The notes below the pieces were generated by a model, which was not told where the DNA came from, searched no databases, and saw only the letters and a list, made by a program, of their open reading frames with translations. From the NCBI RefSeq assembly GCF_009857135.1, contig NZ_CP047318.1, forward strand, positions 1,426,001 through 1,490,000: DNA of 64,000 bases. The letters are read 5' to 3'. Positions 52,957 to 63,102 of this stretch are shown piece after piece (positions within the stretch are counted from its first letter, which is position 1; each line of letters starts with the position of its first letter). This DNA is from Streptomyces sp. HM190. GTDB lineage: Bacteria; Actinomycetota; Actinomycetes; Streptomycetales; Streptomycetaceae. The translations under genes and the position numbers were made by a program.

Positions 52957-55155
52957 ATGGGCGACAAGGCGAACGCACACCCCGGGGCCGCCGGCAGGGC
53001 TACGGCGGCCGACCACCCCGCGTCCGTACGGAATGTGGTGCTGGTCGGCCACTCCGGATCGGGCAAGACGACTCTGGTGGAGGCTCTCGCGCTGACCGCG
53101 GGGGCCGTGAACCGGGCAGGCCGTGTGGAGGACGGCGGCACCGTCTCGGACTACGACGAGATCGAGCACCGGCAGCAGCGCTCGGTGCAGCTCTCCCTGG
53201 TACCCGTGGAATGGGGCGGGTACAAGATCAACCTTCTGGACACCCCCGGATACGCCGACTTCGTCGGGGAACTCAGGGCCGGTCTGCGGGCGGCGGACGC
53301 GGCCCTCTTCGTCGTCTCGGCCTCCGACGGCGTCGACGGCTCGACCCGCATGGTGTGGGAGGAGTGCGCGGCGGTCGGCATGCCGCGGGCGATCGTGATC
53401 ACGCATCTGGAGGCCGCGCGGGCGGACTTCGAGGAGACGACGCGGATCTGCGCGGAGACGTTCGGCGGCGACGACCCCGACGCCGTCCTGCCGCTCTACC
53501 TGCCCCTGCACGGCCCGCAGGGTCCGGACGGGCACGCGCCCGTGACCGGGCTGATCGGCCTGCTGTCGCAGAAGCTGTTCGACTACGCGTCCGGGGAGCG
53601 CAAGGAGGCCGAGCCGGGCCCCGAGCAGCTGCCGGACATCGAGGAGGCCCGCAACCGGCTGATCGAGGGGATCATCTCGGAGAGCGAGGACGAGACTCTC
53701 ATGGACCGCTACCTCGGCGGCGAGGAGATCGACCTCAAGACGCTCGTCGAGGACCTGGAACGGGCCGTCGCCCGCGGTGTCTTCCACCCCGTGCTGGCCG
53801 CGGCCCCCGCCACCGAGGGCGCCCGGCAGGGCATCGGCACCGTCGAGCTGCTGGAACTGATCACCGGCGGCTTCCCCACACCGCTGGAGCGCGAGGCCCC
53901 GTCGGTCACGACGCCGGACGGCGCGCCCCGGGAGATCGGGGCGGCCTGCGATCCGGCCGGCCCCCTGGTCGCCGAGGTCGTGAAGACGGCCAGCGACCCC
54001 TATGTGGGCCGCATCTCCCTGGTGCGGGTCTTCTCCGGAACGCTGCACCCCGACGAGACGGTGCACGTCTCGGGGCACGGGCTCGCCGACCGCGGGCACG
54101 AGGACCACGACGTCGACGAGCGCGTCGGCGCCCTGTCCGCGCCCTTCGGCAAACAGCAGCGGAGCCTCACGCACTGCATCGCGGGCGACCTGGCGTGCGT
54201 GGCGAAGCTGAGCCGCGCGGAGACCGGCGACACCCTGTCGTCGAAGGACGACCCGCTGCTCATGGAGCCGTGGGAGATGCCCGACCCGTTGCTGCCGCTC
54301 GCCATCCAGGCGCACAGCAAGGCCGACGAGGACAAGCTCTCCCAGGGCCTTTCCCGGCTGGTCGCCGAGGACCCGACGATGCGGCTCGAACAGAACCCGG
54401 ACACCCACCAGGTGGTGCTCTGGTGCCTGGGCGAGGCGCACGCCGACGTCGCCCTGGAGCGGTTGCGCAGCCGGTACGGCGTCCAGGTCGACGTCGTGCC
54501 GCACAAGGTCGCCCTGCGGGAGACGTTCGCGGGCAGGTCGGCCGGGCGGGGCCGGCACGTGAAGCAGTCCGGCGGGCACGGGCAGTACGCGATCTGCGAG
54601 ATCGACGTGGAGCCGCTGCCCGGCGGTTCGGGCATCGAGTTCGTGGACAAGGTCGTCGGCGGTGCGGTGCCCCGGCAGTTCATCCCGTCCGTCGAGAAGG
54701 GGGTGCGGGCGCAGGCCGCCAAGGGCGTCGCGGCCGGTTACCCGCTCATCGACGTGCGGGTCACGCTGCGGGACGGCAAGGCGCACTCGGTGGACTCCTC
54801 CGACGCCGCGTTCCAGACGGCGGGCGCGCTGGCGCTGCGCGAGGCGGCCGCCGACGCGAAGATCCATCTGCTGGAGCCGGTGGCGGAGGTGTCGGTGCTG
54901 GTCGGCGACGAGTACGTGGGACCGGTCATGAGCGACCTGTCGGGACGGCGCGGCCGGGTCGTCGGCACGGAGCAGGCGGGCGGCGGGCGCACCCTGGTGC
55001 GCGCCGAGGTGCCCGAGATCGAGATCGACCGGTACGCCGTCGATCTGCGCTCGCTGTCCCACGGCACGGCGCGTTTCGGTCGCCGCTACAGCCGGCACGA
55101 GCCGATGCCGCCCCAGGTGGCCGAGCGGCTTCGCGAACGGGCGAAGGAGAACTGA
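52957..55155 (+). CDS. Elongation factor G-like GTPase (EF-G2 type)
   Basis: This 732-residue protein has the five-domain layout of EF-G but belongs to the divergent EF-G2/FusA2-like group of actinobacteria, whose role is unclear. The P-loop is VGHSGSGKTTLVEAL (about 30-44) and G3 is LLDTPGYADFVGEL. Switch I lacks the usual RGITI and reads QQRSVQLSL. The G4 NKxD motif is replaced by THLE at 149-152 (VITHLEAARADF). Domains III-V are complete, with HVKQSGGHGQYAICEI and VPRQFIPSVEKGV. It is plus-strand, divergent from pgsA, and is probably not the main translocase. Confidence 0.92.
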   Translation: MGDKANAHPGAAGRATAADHPASVRNVVLVGHSGSGKTTLVEALALTAGAVNRAGRVEDGGTVSDYDEIEHRQQRSVQLSLVPVEWGGYKINLLDTPGYADFVGELRAGLRAADAALFVVSASDGVDGSTRMVWEECAAVGMPRAIVITHLEAARADFEETTRICAETFGGDDPDAVLPLYLPLHGPQGPDGHAPVTGLIGLLSQKLFDYASGERKEAEPGPEQLPDIEEARNRLIEGIISESEDETLMDRYLGGEEIDLKTLVEDLERAVARGVFHPVLAAAPATEGARQGIGTVELLELITGGFPTPLEREAPSVTTPDGAPREIGAACDPAGPLVAEVVKTASDPYVGRISLVRVFSGTLHPDETVHVSGHGLADRGHEDHDVDERVGALSAPFGKQQRSLTHCIAGDLACVAKLSRAETGDTLSSKDDPLLMEPWEMPDPLLPLAIQAHSKADEDKLSQGLSRLVAEDPTMRLEQNPDTHQVVLWCLGEAHADVALERLRSRYGVQVDVVPHKVALRETFAGRSAGRGRHVKQSGGHGQYAICEIDVEPLPGGSGIEFVDKVVGGAVPRQFIPSVEKGVRAQAAKGVAAGYPLIDVRVTLRDGKAHSVDSSDAAFQTAGALALREAAADAKIHLLEPVAEVSVLVGDEYVGPVMSDLSGRRGRVVGTEQAGGGRTLVRAEVPEIEIDRYAVDLRSLSHGTARFGRRYSRHEPMPPQVAERLRERAKEN

Positions 55156-55316
55156 CGGTTCGGGATCGGCGGGAGGGACTGCCGGCACACCGGTGGGCGG
55201 CTGCGGCCGTCCACCGGCGGGTGTCGGGGCCCGGGCCGGCCGCTGGGGAGGATTCGGCCGACGGGTTCGGTGAATGTCCGTTCTTGGCGCCGCGCGATGT
55301 CCGTGGCTGCGGATAC

Positions 55317-55386
55317 GCTGATCACCTGATCGACAAGTGTGGCTTGATCAGCTCCGGATCGGGCGATGACCTGATCAACAGGTGTG
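55317..55386 (+). promoter_or_regulatory. Three TGATCA palindromes, candidate operator for the membrane protein gene
   Basis: TGATCA occurs at 55319, 55345 and 55372, spaced 26 and 27 bases. The first two form an inverted pair (GCTGATCA at 55317, TGATCAGC at 55345). A 17-base direct repeat (CCTGATCGACAAGTGTG at 55325; CCTGATCAACAGGTGTG at 55370) overlaps them. The cluster ends 46 bases before the likely start codon at 55432. Regular spacing of 2.5 helical turns suggests binding of a dimeric regulator, but none is known to me. Confidence 0.45.
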
Positions 55387-55431
55387 CGGAGCACGGAAGT
55401 CGGGAAGAGCCGCAGGAGCGAGTGTGCGGCG

Positions 55432-57102
55432 ATGGGGGCGGCGGTGGCGGACGAATTCGATTTCACTCCCGGGGCACAGGTGCCGCTGACGGGCACCGCG
55501 GGACAGACGGCGGCGACGTACGCCCTGGCGTCCGCGGCCTACCGGGACAACGAGGTCGACGAGATCCTCAAGGCGAACAACGAGTGGCACAAGTCCTCGG
55601 TGAAACCGGGCCGCAAGTGGGCGACCATCTTCCGGCCCAACCTCGGGGAGGCGTTCTCCCTCGCGGTGCGGGACAGGATGGTCGGCGCGGGCCGCAGCCC
55701 ACTGATCCAGTCCTTCGGCATGGAGCCCCAGGTCGTCGTCGAGCACTGCCTCGCGGCGACCAACATCCGCCGGGAGCGCGACAACTGGCTGTCGGCCGTG
55801 ATGGTCCTGTGCGGCCTGCTCTTCCTGCCCGGCCTGCTGCTGTGGCTGCTGGTCTTCCAGATCCGCACGACGATCTCCAAGCGTGAGGACAAGCGGGCCG
55901 GTGCCCTCGGCACCACCCTGCTGGTCGCCGTGGGCGCCCTCGCCGTGATCTTCCTGCTCCGGATGCCGTTCGACGGGTTCTGGGCCTGGTACGCCCGCGC
56001 CTGCGTGGTGCTGCCGGTCGTCGGCTGGTTCTGGGCCAAGCAGATCTGCGAGCGCACCGCGCAGGACCTGCGGGACCGCTGGTCCGGTCTGCTGGCCGGC
56101 GGCGGCATCGGCGCCAAGGTCCCCGAGGCCGTGCCCGGCAGCCCCGGCGAGACCAAGGCCGAGCAACTGCGCAAGGAGCTGGCCCGGCTCAGCGCCGAGC
56201 AGCGTTCCAACCTCGTCTTCTACGCCGGCCCCAAGGGCATCCTCGGCATGGGCACCCGGTGGGGCAGCTGGCAGCTCGCCGAGGACCTGGTGCCCGCCGA
56301 GGCCGGCAAGGAGATCCACCCGTTCCGCAGCTGGGACGTCATACGGGCCATCCACGACCAGCTCCGGATGCTGGAGCGCACCCCGCTCAACACGGGTGGT
56401 TTCACGGCCCCTTCCATCAAGCACTGGATCGTCAGCCCCATCGGTGAGGGCGCCGGCGCCGTGGCGCGGCCCGACAGCACCGACGTGGAGGCGTACCAGT
56501 ACAAGACGCACGCCATACAGGAGATCTGCAACAAGCAGCACTTCGGCAGCGGCAACCGGCACTACCTGGGTGTCCAGTGGACGCTCTGGGACGGCCAGTT
56601 GATCATCACCATGCTGGTGACGGTCACCGTCCTGCACCAGACGCTCCGCATCGAGGTGACCGGGCACGCCCTCGGCCCGGTGCACGGCCTGTTCACGACC
56701 GGGCCGGCGGCGAAGGAGAAGGAAGTCCAGAAGTCGGTCAGGTTCTGGGAGACCCGCAAGGTGAAGCTCCCCCTCGTGGACGCCGACGAGGTCGTTCGCC
56801 TCGCGGCGCGCGCCCCGCTGACCTGGTACCCGCCGCTGCTCAACTGGCTCGGCGGCTCCATCGGCCTGCCGGAGCCGTTCGGTCTGCGGCACGCCTGGGC
56901 GGACCAGCCGTGGCGTCACCGCTTCATGGCCGACGACGCGCTGCGCGCCGCGACGCCTGTGCTGAGGGTGGTCCACAACGCCGCGATCAAGGTGCTGGCG
57001 GACAACGGCGTGGACACGGAGAAGTTCGGATCCCGCTCGTCGTTCCTCAGCGGGGCGGTGCAGGATCCTACGCCGCGTAAGGCGGACGTCTACGACGCGT
57101 GA
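55432..57102 (+). CDS. Uncharacterised membrane protein
   Basis: I do not recognise this 556-residue protein. The first 120 residues are soluble and include DEILKANNEWHKSSVKPG. Two hydrophobic regions follow (about 124-145, AVMVLCGLLFLPGLLLWLLV; and 164-206, TTLLVAVGALAVIFLLRM with ARACVVLPVVGWFW). A long, probably cytoplasmic part then holds a charged helix (AEQLRKELARLSAEQRSN), VFYAGPKGILGMGTRWGSW and a conserved-looking GNRHYLGVQWTLWDGQL. A further hydrophobic stretch (LIITMLVTVTVLH) occurs near residue 390. The start is ATG at 55432 or GTG at 55444. It follows the EF-G-like gene by 276 bases and has its own candidate operator. Confidence 0.75.
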   Translation: MGAAVADEFDFTPGAQVPLTGTAGQTAATYALASAAYRDNEVDEILKANNEWHKSSVKPGRKWATIFRPNLGEAFSLAVRDRMVGAGRSPLIQSFGMEPQVVVEHCLAATNIRRERDNWLSAVMVLCGLLFLPGLLLWLLVFQIRTTISKREDKRAGALGTTLLVAVGALAVIFLLRMPFDGFWAWYARACVVLPVVGWFWAKQICERTAQDLRDRWSGLLAGGGIGAKVPEAVPGSPGETKAEQLRKELARLSAEQRSNLVFYAGPKGILGMGTRWGSWQLAEDLVPAEAGKEIHPFRSWDVIRAIHDQLRMLERTPLNTGGFTAPSIKHWIVSPIGEGAGAVARPDSTDVEAYQYKTHAIQEICNKQHFGSGNRHYLGVQWTLWDGQLIITMLVTVTVLHQTLRIEVTGHALGPVHGLFTTGPAAKEKEVQKSVRFWETRKVKLPLVDADEVVRLAARAPLTWYPPLLNWLGGSIGLPEPFGLRHAWADQPWRHRFMADDALRAATPVLRVVHNAAIKVLADNGVDTEKFGSRSSFLSGAVQDPTPRKADVYDA

Positions 57103-57180
57103 GCGCTGCGCCGGCTTGACCGGGCGCCCAGTAGCTCGGGGGTGCGGATCCGTCGGCGGGTGCGGGTGGGTGGGAGCTGA

Positions 57181-57289
57181 TCGCGCAGTTCGCCGCGCCC
57201 CTGAAACGGCCGGGGCTGCGCCCCGTGCTTTTCAGGATGAAGGGCGGGCCGTAGGCCCGTTCCCTTCAGGGGCGCGGGGAACTGCGCGA
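57181..57289. repeat. Streptomyces intergenic palindromic repeat element
   Basis: A 25-base arm at 57181-57205 (TCGCGCAGTTCGCCGCGCCC…) pairs with 57265-57289 at 24 of 25 positions. Between them are two smaller hairpins (CGGGGCTGCGCCCCG near 57211 and CGGGCCGTAGGCCCG near 57245). The arm sequence, CGCGCAGTTCCCCGCGCCCCTGA in consensus, is widely scattered between genes in Streptomyces genomes. Here the element separates two convergent genes, where it could also act as a terminator. Confidence 0.8.
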
Positions 57290-57354
57290 GCGACCGCCGC
57301 GCACCCGCAGACACGCACGCGCCCTCTCCCAGCAGGCGGGCGGGCGGCTCTACC

Positions 57355-57915
57355 TCACACGCTGGGCCACGCCTCCGCGAGCATCTTCCTCGTGTCGGCC
57401 AGCAGCTGCGGCAGCACCTTCGTGTGGCCCACCACCGGCATGAAGTTCGTGTCGCCGCCCCAGCGGGGCACGATGTGCTGGTGGAGGTGGGCCGCGATGC
57501 CCGCGCCGGCGACCGTGCCCTGGTTCATTCCGATGTTGAAGCCGTGCGCGCCGGAGGCGGTGCGCAGGGCGGTCATGGACTGCTTGGTGAGTTCGGCCAG
57601 CTCGGCGGTCTCCGGGACGGTGAGGTCCGTGTAGTCGGCGACATGCCGGTACGGCACGACCATGAGGTGGCCGCCGTTGTACGGGTAGAGGTTGAGCACC
57701 GCGTACACGTGCTCCCCGCGCCGGATGATCAGGCCGTCCTCGTCCGACTTGGCCGGGATGGAGCAGAACGGGCAGCCGTCGCCGGCCCCCGGGCCGGTCG
57801 GCTTGTTCTCGCCCTGGATGTAGGCCATCCGGTGGGGCGTCCACAGGCGCTGGAACGCGTCCTGCGTTCCCACTCCGATCTGCTGTTCCGGCTCACTCGT
57901 CATGCAGTGCAGCAT
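57355..57915 (-). CDS. HIT-family hydrolase/phosphorylase (Ap4A phosphorylase-like)
   Basis: This protein of about 186 residues has the histidine-triad motif IAAHLHQHIVPRWGGD (HxHxH) near the C-terminus, a DGCPFCSIPA zinc-knuckle-like start of the domain, and ILNLYPYNGGHLMVVPYRH-type core (here VLNLYPYNGGHLMVVPYRH). The mycobacterial neighbour at the same place (Rv2613c) is a diadenosine-tetraphosphate phosphorylase, so the same reaction is likely here. thrS lies directly upstream, and synthetases make Ap4A. The ATG at 57915 is preferred because GAGGGG lies 10 bases before it; ATG at 57903 is the alternative. Confidence 0.88.
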   Translation of the reverse strand: MLHCMTSEPEQQIGVGTQDAFQRLWTPHRMAYIQGENKPTGPGAGDGCPFCSIPAKSDEDGLIIRRGEHVYAVLNLYPYNGGHLMVVPYRHVADYTDLTVPETAELAELTKQSMTALRTASGAHGFNIGMNQGTVAGAGIAAHLHQHIVPRWGGDTNFMPVVGHTKVLPQLLADTRKMLAEAWPSV

Positions 57916-57997
57916 ATGGCTTCGACCCCTCGCGGCGTGTCGCCGGGTGCCGGGGCGGGAGGGCCGACGTTCGCAGGGCGGGGGCAGAGAGAACGAG

Positions 57998-58033
57998 CGG
58001 AGGCCCCCGGGGTTCGAACCCCGGGGGCCTCCG
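57998..58033 (-). terminator. Palindromic terminator downstream of thrS
   Basis: A perfect 36-base palindrome (18-base arms) lies 28 bases after the thrS stop and ahead of the HIT gene. Its centre GGTTCGAACC resembles a tRNA T-arm but no tRNA surrounds it. Confidence 0.85.
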
Positions 58034-58060
58034 TCCCACGTGCTCACACGTGAGAGCGGG

Positions 58061-60037
<1,977 letters not shown>

Positions 60038-60062
60038 CGGTCTCTCCTGCCTGATGGTGGTC

Positions 60063-60082
60063 GCGTACGCGTCCGCGTACGC
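60063..60082 (-). promoter_or_regulatory. Small perfect hairpin in the thrS leader
   Basis: GCGTACGC at 60063-60070 is repeated at 60075-60082 with GTCC between them. As each octamer is itself a palindrome, the pair can form a hairpin or act as a two-site operator. It lies 25 bases before the thrS start codon, just upstream of its ribosome-binding site. The function is unknown. Confidence 0.35.
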
Positions 60083-60221
60083 AGACAGGAATCGTACCGA
60101 GCCGGGGGTGCCCTCTGCGAAACGGTTATGCCCCCGCCGGTCCCCGCGGACGGGCGGGGGCGCGGGGGCCCGTGCGTGGCCGCCGTTCGCCCCGAGGGGA
60201 CCCGCCCGTCTGTGGGGGCCG

Positions 60222-61448
60222 TCACTCCCCTCCGCACGCCTCCTCGAAGAAGGCCGTGATCTCCGCCGTCTCCTGGAGCGACTTCATCAGGCGGTCCCGC
60301 TCCGCCTCGTCGACCTGCACGGGTGCGACGCCGCCCGCGTCGGTGAGCCGCCGGAAGCCGCCCCTGCTCTCCAGCCGTCCGCGGACCCGTACGGGGAGCC
60401 CGACGAGATGGGCGTGGCCCGCGATCCGGTACGCGTCCTCGCCCAGGGTCATGCGGACGTGCGGGACCTCGGCCCCGGCGAGGACGCGCAGCCGTACGGT
60501 GCCCTCGCCGCGCGCCGCGGACCGGCGCATCCGGACGACGACGCCGGTGAGGCGGACCGGTACGGAGGGTTCCGCGCGGAGGTAGCGGGCCCCGGCCTCG
60601 CGCAGCACGGGCAGGTCGCCGGGGGAGAACTCGACGGGTTCGGGCGGAGTCGTCCCGCCCTCGGGGACCCCGGCGGCGGGCGCCCACTGGACGGCGACAC
60701 GGGCCCCCTCGGTGCCGTGCACGAGGGCGACGAGGGCCTCGGTCAGCTCATGGCTCACCCCGGCCTGCACGGCGCCGTCGAAGGCGTCCATGCGGCCGGT
60801 GGCGCGCTGGTAGTCGACGGCCTCGCGGGTGGCGTACAGGGCCTGCTGGAGGCGTACGGCGAGGGGGCGCGCGGGGGTGACGGGCACGAAGGCGGTGAGG
60901 CTGCGGCCGCCGGGCGCGGCGCCGACCAGGACGCCGTCGAGGAGGGCGGCGGCGGGCAGGCGGTGGCGGGCGCCGTGGTAGCCGGCCCGCGCGCGGGTGG
61001 CGAGGGCCGCCGCGAGGAGCATCTGGCGTGCGGCGGAACGGAGTTGGTCCTCGACGACCCAGGAGGCGGTGCCCACGGGTCCGGTCGGCACGTCCCGCCA
61101 CCAGCGGATCTCGTCGCTGGGGACAGCGAGGCCGACCAGCACGTCGCGTGCGGCCGGGGACCCGCTGCGGTAGAGGGCCGTCAGCGCCTCGCCGAGCAGG
61201 TCGTCGCTGTCGGGGAAGGCCCGGTTCTCCGGGACGAGCAGGCTCGTGCCCCTGCCGCCGGGGCCGGGTGGGGTCCAGCGGCCGTAGCGTCCGGCGGCTC
61301 CGCCGCGCCGCTGCCAGCCGTGCCGGAGCAGCAGGGCGCCGAGCACGGCGGGGTCGACGCGGGCGGGGTCGGGCGGCTGGATCCGGGCGGGGTCGACGGG
61401 ACGGGGCCGTACCGGGCGTAGGGGCTGGTCGTTGGGCCCGTGGGTCAC
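60222..61448 (-). CDS. Uncharacterised protein, partner of the DUF4365 gene
   Basis: I do not recognise a named family for this soluble protein of 408 residues. The N-terminus is Pro/Arg-rich (about 1-30). It is followed by a compact region ([20 protein letters not shown], then RYGRWTPPG and [20 protein letters not shown]), a middle helical region ([20 protein letters not shown]) and a strand-rich C-terminal part ([34 protein letters not shown]) that resembles an OB-like fold. The start is GTG at 61448, overlapping the DUF4365 gene's stop as GTGA. Translation coupling implies a functional pair. No signal peptide or membrane helix is evident. Confidence 0.8.
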   Translation of the reverse strand: MTHGPNDQPLRPVRPRPVDPARIQPPDPARVDPAVLGALLLRHGWQRRGGAAGRYGRWTPPGPGGRGTSLLVPENRAFPDSDDLLGEALTALYRSGSPAARDVLVGLAVPSDEIRWWRDVPTGPVGTASWVVEDQLRSAARQMLLAAALATRARAGYHGARHRLPAAALLDGVLVGAAPGGRSLTAFVPVTPARPLAVRLQQALYATREAVDYQRATGRMDAFDGAVQAGVSHELTEALVALVHGTEGARVAVQWAPAAGVPEGGTTPPEPVEFSPGDLPVLREAGARYLRAEPSVPVRLTGVVVRMRRSAARGEGTVRLRVLAGAEVPHVRMTLGEDAYRIAGHAHLVGLPVRVRGRLESRGGFRRLTDAGGVAPVQVDEAERDRLMKSLQETAEITAFFEEACGGE

Positions 61449-62011
61449 GGTCTGCCTCCCGTTCCGACCCGCGACATGATCTCGCAGAGCGCTCGGTCGT
61501 CGAAGATGCGCGAGGTCGGTATGCGCACGGTCGTGCGGTGCCGGCCGGTGATCGGGTGCCCGGCGAGGTTGATCCAGTAGCAGCAGTGACGCAGGTCGAG
61601 GCGGTCGTGGCCGGCCCGCAGCCACTGCTCCCGCGACCTCGGGACGATCATCACGACGAGGATCTTGTGCACCGTCACGGGCGTGCGGGCGAGCTTCGCG
61701 AGGTGGTCGTTGTCGAGCGTGAAGGAGAAGGTGCGCCCGGAGGGGTGGGGGGCGACCTGGTAGGTGGCCTTGAGCTGCACCTTGATGGTGACCTCGTCGT
61801 CGACCGTGTGACCGGGTGAGCCATGGCTGACGTGCCAGTCGATCCCGTTGTCCGGGAAGGGCTGGGACAGGGAGCAGCCGGCCGCGGCGGCCACCGCGTG
61901 CAGATAACCCACCTGCAGTGTCTCCATGCAGGCGGTGGTGGCGAGGGAGCCGCGGTGTGGCTCCGCGTGCTCGGGCAGCAGCCCGCCCCGCTCGGGCTGC
62001 GCTATGGCCAT
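61445..62011 (-). CDS. DUF4365-like protein with PD-(D/E)xK nuclease-type core
   Basis: This protein of 188 residues has the features I associate with DUF4365: an N-terminal helix with Glu30 (ACMETLQVGYLHAVAAAAG), then DNGIDWHV with Asp58, and a strand ending IKVQLKAT with Gln79 and Lys81. D-x(n)-QxK is a recognised variant of the PD-(D/E)xK nuclease core, so a nuclease-like fold is likely, but activity is unproven. The C-terminal half has LARTPVTVHKILVVMIVP and a Cys-Cys pair (LRHCCYWINLAG). The start is ATG at 62011 with GGGGAAGG upstream. It is divergent from an exonuclease gene and coupled to the 408-residue protein. Confidence 0.75.
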   Translation of the reverse strand: MAIAQPERGGLLPEHAEPHRGSLATTACMETLQVGYLHAVAAAAGCSLSQPFPDNGIDWHVSHGSPGHTVDDEVTIKVQLKATYQVAPHPSGRTFSFTLDNDHLAKLARTPVTVHKILVVMIVPRSREQWLRAGHDRLDLRHCCYWINLAGHPITGRHRTTVRIPTSRIFDDRALCEIMSRVGTGGRP

Positions 62012-62179
62012 GACCAACAGCCTTCCCCTACAGGTCCTTCCCCGTGCCGAGCCCCTGAACTGCGCAGACCCGTACTTCTGTTGTCTCCTTCCGGCGTACG
62101 GCGCAAACAGCCCGGGTATCACCAAACGGGCAGAAGACGGGGCGTCAGCCGCACCGGGCGAACGAGGAGTTGAGTACGC

Positions 62180-62905
62180 ATGACGTGTTGGTACGAGGGG
62201 CCCTTGGCGGCGTTCGACACGGAGACCACGGGTGTGGACGTCGAGACCGACCGGATCGTGTCGGCCGCCGTCGTCGTCCAGGACGCGCCCGGCACCCGCC
62301 CGCGGGTGACCCGGTGGCTGGTGAATCCGGGGGTGCCGGTGCCGCCCGGGGCGACGGCGGTGCACGGGCTGACGGACGAGCGGTTGCAGCGCGAGGGGCG
62401 CTGGCCGTCACCGGTGATGGAGGAGATAGCCAGGGTGCTGGCCGAGCAGGCGTCACGCGGCCGGCCGCTGGTGGTGATGAACGCGCCGTTCGATCTGACG
62501 CTGCTGGACCGGGAGTTGAGGCGGCACCGCGCCTCGTCGCTCGACCAGTGGTTCGAGACGACGCCGCTGCGGGTGCTCGACCCCCGCGTCCTCGACAAGC
62601 ACCTGGACCGCTACCGCAAGGGCCGCCGCACGCTGACCGATCTGTGCGCGCACTACGAGGTCGTACTGGACGGCGCGCACGACGCGGCGGCCGACGCGCA
62701 GGCGGCGATGGACGTCGTACGGGCCGTGGGGCGCCGTTTCGCCACCCGGCTGGCCCGCCTCTCCCCCGCCGAGCTGCACACGTTGCAGGCGGTGTGGCAC
62801 GCGGCGCAGGCACGCGGTCTGCAGGCGTGGTTCGCGCGCAGCGGCTCGGAGGAGGCGGTGGATCCGGCGTGGCCCCTGCGTCCGGGGCTGGCCGCGGCGG
62901 CGTGA
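62180..62905 (+). CDS. DEDDh 3'-5' exonuclease (DnaQ/epsilon-like)
   Basis: This 241-residue protein is a single-domain exonuclease of the DnaQ superfamily. The four acidic residues and histidine are all present: AAFDTETTGVD (Asp, Glu), VVMNAPFDLTLLDREL (Asp), and GAHDAAADAQAAMDVV (His, Asp), with VHGLTDE in between. A C-terminal helical extension of about 60 residues (ARLSPAELHTLQAVWHAAQ) follows. It may proofread, repair or degrade DNA or RNA ends; the partner is unknown. It is divergent from the DUF4365 gene, sharing a 168-base promoter region. Confidence 0.92.
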   Translation: MTCWYEGPLAAFDTETTGVDVETDRIVSAAVVVQDAPGTRPRVTRWLVNPGVPVPPGATAVHGLTDERLQREGRWPSPVMEEIARVLAEQASRGRPLVVMNAPFDLTLLDRELRRHRASSLDQWFETTPLRVLDPRVLDKHLDRYRKGRRTLTDLCAHYEVVLDGAHDAAADAQAAMDVVRAVGRRFATRLARLSPAELHTLQAVWHAAQARGLQAWFARSGSEEAVDPAWPLRPGLAAAA

Positions 62906-62952
62906 GCGGCAGAAGCAGCGGCGGAGGACGCGCGGGCGTCGCGGCACAGCGA

Positions 62953-62983
62953 AGAACCGGCCCGACTCTGTCGGACCGGTTCT
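62953..62983 (-). terminator. Hairpin downstream of tRNA-Val
   Basis: Thirteen-base arms (62953-62965, 62971-62983) with a 5-base loop pair fully on the minus strand if one G-U is allowed, and less well on the plus strand. This supports a role in ending the tRNA transcript. Confidence 0.65.
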
Positions 62984-62991
62984 CTTCCGGG

Positions 62992-63063
62992 TGGGCGATA
63001 CTGGGTTCGAACCAGTGACCTCTTCGGTGTGAACGAAGCGCTCTCCCACTGAGCTAATCGCCC
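62992..63063 (-). tRNA. tRNA-Val (anticodon CAC)
   Basis: The minus strand folds as a full cloverleaf of 72 bases. Acceptor GGGCGAT pairs with ATCGCCC with discriminator A. The D-arm is GCTC/GAGC with AGTGGGA loop, the anticodon stem CTTCG/CGAAG with loop TTCACAC, the variable loop AGGTC and the T-arm ACTGG/CCAGT with TTCGAAC. The anticodon CAC reads GUG (valine), the most used valine codons in high-GC genomes being GUC and GUG. CCA is not encoded. Confidence 0.97.
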
Positions 63064-63102
63064 GGGAACGCACTGAACAATACAGGTCCCGACGGCTCTG
63101 GT

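Noticed and set aside
57116..57634. Plus-strand frame over the palindromic repeat and HIT gene
   Set aside because: It is antisense to the HIT gene and runs through an intergenic repeat element; no start signal.
58011..58020. GGTTCGAACC, like a tRNA T-arm, downstream of thrS
   Set aside because: It is the centre of a 36-base palindrome that works as a terminator; no acceptor, D or anticodon arms surround it.
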